NCBI GenBank assembly: GCA_045629045.1
Contig: JAZQQM010000002.1
Span: 1-37,898 of the forward strand
Direction: 5' to 3'
DNA from: JAILLW01 sp045629045
GTDB lineage: Bacteria; Bacillota; Clostridia; Lachnospirales; Lachnospiraceae
Length of the DNA stretch: 37,898 nt
Shown: in pieces, positions 31,648 to 37,898 of the stretch
How the letters are laid out: each line of letters starts with the position of its first letter
Numbering within the stretch: position 1 is the stretch's first letter
Position numbers and translations under genes: made by a program
Notes under the pieces: generated by a model
What the model was told of the DNA's origin: nothing
Seen by the model: the letters and a program-made list of their open reading frames with translations, nothing else
Databases searched by the model: none

Positions 31648-32675
31648 TAGTACTGCCTTTCAGCTAAATAATCTCTGACATTATCTTTAGTAAATACATG
31701 TTCGTCTACTACATATTCTTTTTCCACTTCTTCACCGCGTTCCAAAGCATTAATAACATTGGCTATATATTCTCCCTGCAAAGGATTACATTCAATATCA
31801 ACATTGATTACGCCATTGTACACCATAGTTAAAGCTTCCTTACAGGCATCAAAACTGATTATCATAATATCGCCGTCAATACCTGTGGTTAAGCCTTTCT
31901 CCTTAATCGCATCAACTGCTCCGAAAGTCATATCATCATTCTGGGAAACAACAACATCAATATCTTCGTATTTATTGAGAAGTCTCGTCATTTCTTCTTT
32001 ACCCTTGGTTGTGGTAAAGTCGGCATTTGCTACTTCCAGAATATTCCAATTGGGATTTTCTTTAGCTATTTCGTTAAATCCTTTTTCTCTTCCTATCTGA
32101 GCAGAGGAACCGATGGTACCCTGTAATACAACAATGTTAATCTCTTCATTCTGCCGGTTTTGTCTGACAAGCTCATCTTCCAGCCACTTTCCGGCTTTAT
32201 TTCCTTCTTCAATCATATTGGAACCAACATGGGTAACATACAATGATTTATCATCAACGTTAACCGATCTGTCCATCAAAATAACCGGAATATTATTTTC
32301 TTTGGCTTCCTTAAGTACGCTTTCAAACCCATCCTCCGTAACCGGAGCAAATACTATATAATCCACACCCTGTGAAATATAGTTTCTTATGGTTTTTATC
32401 TGATTATCCTGTTTCTGTCTTGCATTATTAAATATAGAAAAGAATCCGTTTTGTCGTGATAAAGAGCTCTGGATAGATTCGGTGTTAGCCGTTCTCCATA
32501 CAGATTCCGATCCAAGCTGTGAAATTCCCACAACAATTAAATCATCGGATACCGCCTCTTCTTTTTGGCTGCTGGGAGACAGGAAATATCCTTCCGTCTC
32601 ACCTATTACCATAATTGCAATAAGTACTATTATTATTCCCACCGAAAGGATAATATAGTTATTCAGATTTTTCAT
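31647..32675 (-). CDS. membrane-anchored YtfQ-like sugar-binding co-sensor
   Basis: A 342 aa periplasmic-binding protein. The start MKNLNNYIILSV is set by GGAGGATAATA upstream; a longer frame start overlaps the kinase gene further. It has an uncleaved-looking membrane span (about 8-27) and no lipobox Cys. Features: VVGISQLGSESVWRTANTES, IPVILMDRSVNVDDKSLYVT, VVLQGTIGSSAQIGREKGF, VVSQNDDMTFGAVDAI; close to E. coli YtfQ. Placed between kinase and regulator with overlaps on both sides, it probably presents sugar to the kinase, as XylFII does to LytS in Clostridium beijerinckii. It is a paralogue of the transporter's binding protein. Confidence 0.9.
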   Translation of the reverse strand: MKNLNNYIILSVGIIIVLIAIMVIGETEGYFLSPSSQKEEAVSDDLIVVGISQLGSESVWRTANTESIQSSLSRQNGFFSIFNNARQKQDNQIKTIRNYISQGVDYIVFAPVTEDGFESVLKEAKENNIPVILMDRSVNVDDKSLYVTHVGSNMIEEGNKAGKWLEDELVRQNRQNEEINIVVLQGTIGSSAQIGREKGFNEIAKENPNWNILEVANADFTTTKGKEEMTRLLNKYEDIDVVVSQNDDMTFGAVDAIKEKGLTTGIDGDIMIISFDACKEALTMVYNGVINVDIECNPLQGEYIANVINALERGEEVEKEYVVDEHVFTKDNVRDYLAERQY

Positions 32676-34155
32676 TATTATCCTCCGCCTTTTCTTTAAT
32701 AATTGCCGGAATTGTAATGGAAATAATCGTACCCTCACCTTCCGCAGAATTAATAACCATTCCGTATTCGGGTCCGAAATTCATACGAATTCTTTCGTTT
32801 ACATTGGCAAGCCCAAAGCCACTCTTTGTATCTTTACATTTATGCGAAATCTCTTCTCTTAAATTAAGTAAGGTTTCTTCGTCCATTCCGACTCCGTCAT
32901 CGGAAACCGTAAGAATAATTTTATCCTGTTCCTTAATTCCGGTTACTGTGATAGTACCCTTAGCTCTCTTATATTTAATTCCGTGATAAAGAGAATTCTC
33001 AACCAGCGGCTGAAGTGTCATTTTCTGAATTTCATAATCATATATCTCGGGATCAATATTAATTTCATATTCGAGAATATCATGATATCTGACCTGTTGA
33101 ATTCTAAGGTAACTTAAAATATGCTGTTCCTCGTCTTTAATCGTAATCATTTCCTGTCCCTTGCTTAAAACAAGACGGAAGAATTTGGACAAAGACATAA
33201 CAACATCAATTGCCTTATCATTATCATTCGATTCAACAAGCCATACTATTGTATCAAGAGTGTTATATAGAAAATGAGGATTAATCTGTTCCTGAAGAAG
33301 ACGAAGTTCCGCGTGTCTCATTTTGGCTTCATCTTCCTTAATAGTATCCACCATAACCTCCAGATGCTCCGACATATCATTAACTGAATCGGCAAGCATC
33401 ATAATTTCATCATTTGTATTGATGGATGCTCTGGTTTCAAAATCACCATCCGCAATCTTTTCGGTAACTTCCACAAGTTCGCTTAGAGGCTTTGTCATAT
33501 TTCTAACCATAACAACCGCCATGGCTATTACAAAAATAACATTTACCCCCGAAACAACCGCCCAAAACAGGATAAACTGATTAACTTTTTGATGTAACTG
33601 CTGCTGAAGAGCTTCGATATCTTTGGTCTGATAATAAATAAAATACTGAATATCGTACTGAACCAAATCCGTCAAAATATAAATATCCGAATCAAGCATT
33701 GCCAGATTTTCATCATATTTGCCGCCTGTAGACAGGTTTTCTTCTATAATTTTAATCTTGCCTTCGAGAGAATCCACATTACGAAGCAGTGACTTAAGCC
33801 AGGAGCGGCTTTCACCATCGGTATCATCCATTAACTTATTAAAATCGGTACGAAGTTCATTTATCATTACGTATGGATTTATAAGAGTTACATCCTCGTC
33901 GATATTATCGAAATTAACATATCCGACAACAAGTTTATATATACTCTCATCCATATTATCTTTAAAATAGACATTATAATTGTTGGCAACTGTCATGTTG
34001 CCAACAATCTCTTCATAAGCTTTACTGTAATTTAATAATGAAAAAATAAGATAGACTGTGATGATAAGAAAAGGCACAACTGCCAAAACCACTATTGAAA
34101 GCAGCTTGTTGCTAAGAGGATATTTAATTTTAAAAGCTGTTTTTTCTTTTGACAT
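32659..34155 (-). CDS. sensor histidine kinase (YesM/LytS-like)
   Basis: A 498 aa kinase: span 1 (about 16-42), an extracellular helical sensor (about 43-190), span 2 (about 193-217), HAMP (about 218-270), His-kinase domain with phosphoacceptor His294 in EQINPHFLYNTLD, and a HATPase domain (N-box ENSLYHGIKYKRAKG, DDGVGMD, GFGLANVNERI). The small extracellular part has no sugar-binding fold of its own, consistent with relying on the adjacent binding protein. Its stop overlaps the next gene by 17 bp. It begins 24 bp after the anti-sigma gene. Confidence 0.94.
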   Translation of the reverse strand: MSKEKTAFKIKYPLSNKLLSIVVLAVVPFLIITVYLIFSLLNYSKAYEEIVGNMTVANNYNVYFKDNMDESIYKLVVGYVNFDNIDEDVTLINPYVMINELRTDFNKLMDDTDGESRSWLKSLLRNVDSLEGKIKIIEENLSTGGKYDENLAMLDSDIYILTDLVQYDIQYFIYYQTKDIEALQQQLHQKVNQFILFWAVVSGVNVIFVIAMAVVMVRNMTKPLSELVEVTEKIADGDFETRASINTNDEIMMLADSVNDMSEHLEVMVDTIKEDEAKMRHAELRLLQEQINPHFLYNTLDTIVWLVESNDNDKAIDVVMSLSKFFRLVLSKGQEMITIKDEEQHILSYLRIQQVRYHDILEYEINIDPEIYDYEIQKMTLQPLVENSLYHGIKYKRAKGTITVTGIKEQDKIILTVSDDGVGMDEETLLNLREEISHKCKDTKSGFGLANVNERIRMNFGPEYGMVINSAEGEGTIISITIPAIIKEKAEDNNEKSE

Positions 34156-34179
34156 AAATATACCCCACAGCTAAAAAGG

Positions 34180-34944
34180 CTAGTTATCAAGATATACCCC
34201 TAAATATTCATACTTAACGTCTTCGTTATCTGCAATTTCCTGAGGTTTATCATCTGCATATTCATAGACCGTAAATTCATACTCATCATCAATATTAAGT
34301 CCCGCTACTTCTTCTATCTTGTTCTCGGGTACAAAGATATACATATCGGTATCATCACACTTAACACTGATAATTGAATAATTATCTGCATTTTCAACAT
34401 TCGATAATCTTCCGACTATCGTAAATCCTGCATAAGGAGTTTCGGCACTCTTAAAAGCCTTTTGCGTCGCATTAGAGGTCTCTTCTCCTTCGGTAGCTGC
34501 ACTTTCGGCACTTTCATCATTCGAATATGTAGCTTCTTCTACATATGACGGAGCTTCACTTGCTGCTTCTTCATATGCAGTTTCTTCACATGCTGCTTCT
34601 TCATAAGTTGCTTCTTCGCATACCTCTGCCTCACACGCTGCATCCTCGGAAGGTGTCGCATCAAAATATGTGGCTGAGGGAGCCTCGGCTGTTGCAGCAT
34701 AATTTCTGCTTCCGCCGTTACTTATCATTGCAACCACAACAATAAGAGCACATGCGGCTGCACCAATAATTGCACTATATTTCAAAATGTTAACTTTCTT
34801 CTTGGGCTTTGCCTGTTCAAGAGAAACCACATTATTATTCTTTCGCTCGTTATCAATAGCAGTGATACCGACCTCTATTCTACTCCAGAGATCCGGAACT
34901 TCATTAGCTATCTGCTGTTTGTATTCAATTTCAAGATTCTTCAT
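34180..34944 (-). CDS. probable anti-sigma factor, single-span
   Basis: A 254 aa protein: cytosolic N-terminus (1-50; ANEVPDLWSRIEVGI), one membrane span (about 52-74), then an outside part with a repetitive acidic stretch (about 95-150; ATYEEAACEETAYEEA) and a beta-rich C-terminal domain. It overlaps the ECF sigma gene by 14 bp and follows it, the standard sigma/anti-sigma arrangement. The HxxxCxxC zinc motif of ZAS anti-sigmas is absent. The extracellular part could receive an envelope signal. The assignment is mainly by context. Confidence 0.75.
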   Translation of the reverse strand: MKNLEIEYKQQIANEVPDLWSRIEVGITAIDNERKNNNVVSLEQAKPKKKVNILKYSAIIGAAACALIVVVAMISNGGSRNYAATAEAPSATYFDATPSEDAACEAEVCEEATYEEAACEETAYEEAASEAPSYVEEATYSNDESAESAATEGEETSNATQKAFKSAETPYAGFTIVGRLSNVENADNYSIISVKCDDTDMYIFVPENKIEEVAGLNIDDEYEFTVYEYADDKPQEIADNEDVKYEYLGVYLDN

Positions 34945-35494
34945 AGAAGCCGCACCTCCTTAGTTTATTCATGGCTTCACGATATCGCCACGTTACCGTA
35001 CCCAATGGGATTTTCAAAATATCGGCTATTTCCTGGAATGTCATATCTGACAGAATTTTCATATCAACCACCTGTTTCTCCGGCGGCTTTAGTTTATCCA
35101 ATGCTTCCTTTAGTGAAATATCACTTATAACCGTTTCTTCAATATTTTCATCGCTTTGAGGTTCTGATGCATTGGTAGTATCCGTTTCATCATCATTAAC
35201 CTGAAAGCTTTCCAAGACTTCCCGTCTGTTTTTTCTTAAAAAGTCTATAGCCATATTTCTGGCTATCGTTGCCAAATATCCTTTGTGACCTGTTCCCGGC
35301 TTATAATTCCCCGCCGTTTGATAGAGCTTAATAAAGAATTCACTGGTAATATCTTCAGCATCTTCTTTGCGGGAAACAATACCCAGTATGACCTGATATA
35401 TATATGAAATATATGCTTCATATATCTGCTTTAAAGCATCATGGTCACCGGAAGCAACTCGCGCCATACAGCTATTAAATTGTTCCTCGCCCAA
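34931..35494 (-). CDS. ECF-type RNA polymerase sigma factor
   Basis: A 187 aa sigma-70 family protein with region 2 (about 25-95: EDAEDITSEFFIKLYQTAGN, YLATIARNMAIDFLRKNRRE) and region 4 (about 128-180: LKPPEKQVVDMKILSDMTFQ, GTVTWRYREAMNKLR). An acidic linker joins them. First gene of a five-gene unit with anti-sigma, kinase, binding protein and response regulator. The spacer 35495-35567 should carry its promoter, possibly self-activated; I see no certain -35/-10. Confidence 0.93.
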   Translation of the reverse strand: MGEEQFNSCMARVASGDHDALKQIYEAYISYIYQVILGIVSRKEDAEDITSEFFIKLYQTAGNYKPGTGHKGYLATIARNMAIDFLRKNRREVLESFQVNDDETDTTNASEPQSDENIEETVISDISLKEALDKLKPPEKQVVDMKILSDMTFQEIADILKIPLGTVTWRYREAMNKLRRCGFYEES

Positions 35495-35567
35495 TTAAGA
35501 CTCCTTTCTTTAGTCTTAATTCGTTCTAATATAGATACGAATATGACTAATGATTTTTATGGTAATT

Positions 35568-36206
35568 TCATCGTGAAATTATATATTTATATATGGGATT
35601 TCCCATTGCTGAGAATCGTTGCTCATATTCTGTCATAATATTACCTTCATTCATGGTACTGTCCTTATGAAGGTCATAAGTTACCGCATCAAGATTCCAG
35701 CCTGCCTCTTTAATTTCATCAAGTGCAAACATAAATAAATCATGATTATCTGTTTTAAATTCTATTACTCCGTCGGGCTTTAAGAAAGAATTATATCTTT
35801 GTAAAAACTGACGAGAGGGCAAACGGCGCTTGGCATGTCTGTCCTTGGGCCAGGGATCGGAAAAATTAAGATAAATTCTGTCTACTTCGGAAGGCCCGAA
35901 AACATCGGCTATTTCTTCTGCTTCCATACGAATAAACTTAAGATTGGGAAGGGGAGCAGCCTCCTGTTTCTGAATAGCTCTAAGCAGAACACTGGAAAAC
36001 TTCTCTATTCCAACATAATTAATATCGGGATTAAGTCTTGCCAATTCATAAATAAACTGACCTTTACCCATTCCTACTTCTATACGAACAGGATTACTGT
36101 TTCCGAATATTTCCTTCCAATTGCCTTTAGCTTCCTTAAATTCATGAACTACGAATTCACTTTCGGCTATAACGTCTCTGGCACCGGGTATATTTCTTAA
36201 ACGCAT
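35568..36206 (-). CDS. trmB: tRNA (guanine-N7-)-methyltransferase
   Basis: A 212 aa SAM-dependent enzyme making m7G46 in the tRNA variable loop. Family marks: IRVEVGMGKGQFI-type SAM loop (PVRIEVGMGKGQFIYELA), YVGIEKFSSVL, NFSDPWPKDRHAKRRL, EFKTDNHDLFMF. The length is normal. It is divergent from the carboxypeptidase with about 55 bp between start codons. Confidence 0.96.
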   Translation of the reverse strand: MRLRNIPGARDVIAESEFVVHEFKEAKGNWKEIFGNSNPVRIEVGMGKGQFIYELARLNPDINYVGIEKFSSVLLRAIQKQEAAPLPNLKFIRMEAEEIADVFGPSEVDRIYLNFSDPWPKDRHAKRRLPSRQFLQRYNSFLKPDGVIEFKTDNHDLFMFALDEIKEAGWNLDAVTYDLHKDSTMNEGNIMTEYEQRFSAMGNPIYKYIISR

Positions 36207-36261
36207 AATTAATTCTCACATTTCCTTGTAAAGTCGACTTCCTTTGAGTAAACTAATAGTT

Positions 36262-37692
36262 ATGAAAAAGCGACTTTTATGTGTTTGCTTAGCATTAAGC
36301 ATCCTCTCATATAATAGCATAACTGTCTTTTGTGAGCCACAAGAACAGGAAATTGATTCTACAGATTTCGTTGCAGACTCAACTATAGATACCAACGAAA
36401 TTCCCAACTGGCCTACTGGTCCGGACCTTGATGCCGAAGGCGCTATTTTGCTTGAAGCCAATACCGGTGTTATTTTGTATGCCAAAAATATACACGAGCA
36501 TCTGTATCCTGCCAGTACCACCAAAATGATTACAGCATTACTTGCTGCCGAAAACAGTAAGATGAATGAAATGGTTGATTTTTCATATGATGCTGTCTTC
36601 AGCCTCGAACCCGGAAGCTCCAACATGGGAATCGATCCCGGACAATCCCTTAGTATGGAACAATGTCTGTACGGATTACTGGTAGCTTCGGCTAATGAAG
36701 TTGCCAACGCAATAGGAGAACATGTGGGCGGTTCCATGGATGGTTTCGTTGATATGATGAATAAAAAGGTTCAGGATTTGGAATTAAAGGATACACATTT
36801 TACCAATGCAAACGGACTTTTTAACGAAGAACACTACACCAGTGCATATGATTTGGCCATAATTGCCAAAGAATTTTTCAAAAACGAATACTTATCCAAA
36901 ATAGGAAATACCGCTTCCTATCATTTTACCCCTACATCAACTCAGCCTGATGATTTCTATGTAAGAAATAAACACAAACTGATTAACGGAGAAATTCCCT
37001 ATACCGGCATTAAAGGCGGAAAAACCGGATATACTTCGGAAGCCGGCGAAACTCTTGTTACATGTGCCGAACAAAACGGTATGATGCTTATTTGTGTTGT
37101 ATTAAAAGAAGATTCTCCCAACCAGTTTTACGATACCGTTAAGCTCTTTGATTACGGATTCAGTAACTTCGTGGTTACAAATGTGGCCGAAAACGAAAAC
37201 AAATTTTCAATTAAAAACAGTAATTTCTTTCCGACTACCGTTGATATTTTAGGAAATTCAAATCCGATTCTTGAACTTGATGAGAATAATAACATCATCA
37301 TGCCCAAAAATATAACCTTTGACGAAATAGAAACAACATTAGACTACGAAACCGATTCTCCGGGAGATGTTGCATACATTGAATATTCTTATCACGGAGC
37401 ATATTTAGGTTTCGGCAGTGTCAAAAAACGTGAAAACAAACAGGAGGTATCCGCTTTTGATGTAGACGGGGCAATTGTTACCCGGGAACCGGAAATAATT
37501 GAAGAACGTGAACAGCCTGTTTTTATCAATGTCCTTAAAATAGCAGATAAGGTTTTGTTTGTTGCTACCTGCCTTATACTTTTAAGCATAGTAATATCAA
37601 TATTTACAAACACCAATATCATGGATAATATGAAACGGCACAAAAATTCTCGTCCTAAAAGACGTAAAGAAAAGGATAAGTTGAAATTCTAG
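36262..37692 (+). CDS. D-alanyl-D-alanine carboxypeptidase (PBP5/DacF type)
   Basis: A 476 aa penicillin-binding protein that trims the terminal D-Ala of peptidoglycan peptides. Signal peptide (about 1-25), peptidase S11 domain with SxxK as Ser85-Thr-Thr-Lys88 (YPASTTKMI), SxN as VASANEV, and KTG as GGKTGYT. A PBP5-type beta domain follows, then a C-terminal membrane span (about 425-448; VLFVATCLILLSIVISIF) with a basic tail. Many relatives use an amphipathic helix, so the full span with ~25 charged residues inside is notable. I chose the ATG at 36262; a TTG at 36244 is also in frame. No strong ribosome site is visible. Confidence 0.95.
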   Translation: MKKRLLCVCLALSILSYNSITVFCEPQEQEIDSTDFVADSTIDTNEIPNWPTGPDLDAEGAILLEANTGVILYAKNIHEHLYPASTTKMITALLAAENSKMNEMVDFSYDAVFSLEPGSSNMGIDPGQSLSMEQCLYGLLVASANEVANAIGEHVGGSMDGFVDMMNKKVQDLELKDTHFTNANGLFNEEHYTSAYDLAIIAKEFFKNEYLSKIGNTASYHFTPTSTQPDDFYVRNKHKLINGEIPYTGIKGGKTGYTSEAGETLVTCAEQNGMMLICVVLKEDSPNQFYDTVKLFDYGFSNFVVTNVAENENKFSIKNSNFFPTTVDILGNSNPILELDENNNIIMPKNITFDEIETTLDYETDSPGDVAYIEYSYHGAYLGFGSVKKRENKQEVSAFDVDGAIVTREPEIIEEREQPVFINVLKIADKVLFVATCLILLSIVISIFTNTNIMDNMKRHKNSRPKRRKEKDKLKF

Positions 37693-37727
37693 TGTCATTG
37701 TGATATATTAGCAACGGTGTTTTATTA

Positions 37728-37776
37728 CGGCGTGTGGCTCAGTTTGGTAGAGCGCTGCGTTCGGGACGTTGCGCCG
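37728..37776 (+). pseudogene. tRNA-Pro remnant lacking variable loop and T-arm
   Basis: The 5' part is nearly identical to the intact tRNA-Pro at 37811: GTGTGGCTCAG, TTGGTAGAGCGC, and the anticodon loop TTCGGGA (CGG). After the anticodon stem the variable loop and T-arm are missing. The sequence jumps to CGCCG, which pairs with the 5' CGGCG, followed by A. It looks like a tRNA gene with an internal deletion of about 25 bp. Confidence 0.75.
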
Positions 37777-37810
37777 AAATGCACTTTTTCAATCTCATAT
37801 TTTTCATCAT

Positions 37811-37884
37811 CGGGGTGTGGCTCAGCTTGGTAGAGCGCGTCGTTCGGGACGACGAGGTCGCGTGTTCGAATCACGTCACCCCGA
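37811..37884 (+). tRNA. tRNA-Pro (anticodon CGG)
   Basis: Complete cloverleaf: acceptor CGGGGTG/CACCCCG, D-arm GGCTC-AGCTTGGTA-GAGC, anticodon stem CGTCG/CGACG with loop TTCGGGA (anticodon CGG, reading CCG), variable AGGTC, T-arm GCGTG-TTCGAAT-CACGT, discriminator A. CCA is not encoded. A CTTTTTT run follows at once and probably ends transcription. Confidence 0.97.
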
Positions 37885-37898
37885 CTTTTTTATGCCCT

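Noticed and set aside
36216..36737. 173-codon minus-strand frame opposite the carboxypeptidase
   Set aside because: The plus strand encodes the full SxxK, SxN and KTG motifs; the minus frame is a shadow.

Overview
The window looks like chromosome from a low-GC Clostridia of the Lachnospiraceae type (Butyrivibrio/Roseburia-like). Grounds: a DUF5688 protein, a YtfQ/YtfR-type sugar ABC transporter with YesM/YesN-type two-component regulators, an RlmD with a clostridial C-terminal extension, strong GGAGG ribosome sites and AT-rich spacers. This is recognition of families, not a database match.

Layout. (1) About 1-18,670 is accessory DNA. It starts with a large serine recombinase and a small ribbon-helix-helix-like (RHH) protein (223-2155). 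Next come an HTH gene, two lipoproteins, and a 1 kb gene-free stretch (5505-6530) dense in hairpins. A three-gene minus-strand operon of envelope proteins follows (zinc-ribbon, MORN and WG-like; 6531-10034), then an Xre regulator, a Fic enzyme and a small serine resolvase (12207-12890). Last is a plasmid-like plus-strand block (13162-18568): iteron-like repeats, a probable HUH replication initiator, an unknown protein, a DUF5688 protein, a ClpX-like AAA+ ATPase and three small unknown proteins. Three gene relics show that related elements have inserted and decayed here: a 5' piece of the RHH gene, an N-terminal piece of a DUF5688 gene, and a piece of the last small gene of the block. (2) 18,675-23,869 is a minus-strand housekeeping operon: diguanylate cyclase, HtrA-like protein lacking its catalytic triad, YhaM-type exoribonuclease, RlmD. 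(3) 23,948-28,654 is a sugar ABC transporter operon (permease, permease, ATPase, binding protein), facing a GntR-type regulator at 29,049. (4) 30,073-35,494 is a compact minus-strand operon: ECF sigma, probable anti-sigma, histidine kinase, membrane-anchored sugar-binding protein, AraC-type response regulator. It probably senses the sugar that the transporter imports. (5) TrmB, a D,D-carboxypeptidase, a tRNA-Pro remnant and an intact tRNA-Pro(CGG) close the window.

The most interesting signal is a pair of ~100 bp elements (2294-2397 and 13040-13138). They share loops and junction bases, but one helix has different bases on both sides and still pairs. Each lies about 140-150 bp upstream of a recombinase transcription unit. 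This suggests a conserved structured RNA, or an element that acts as single-stranded DNA, linked to serine recombinases.
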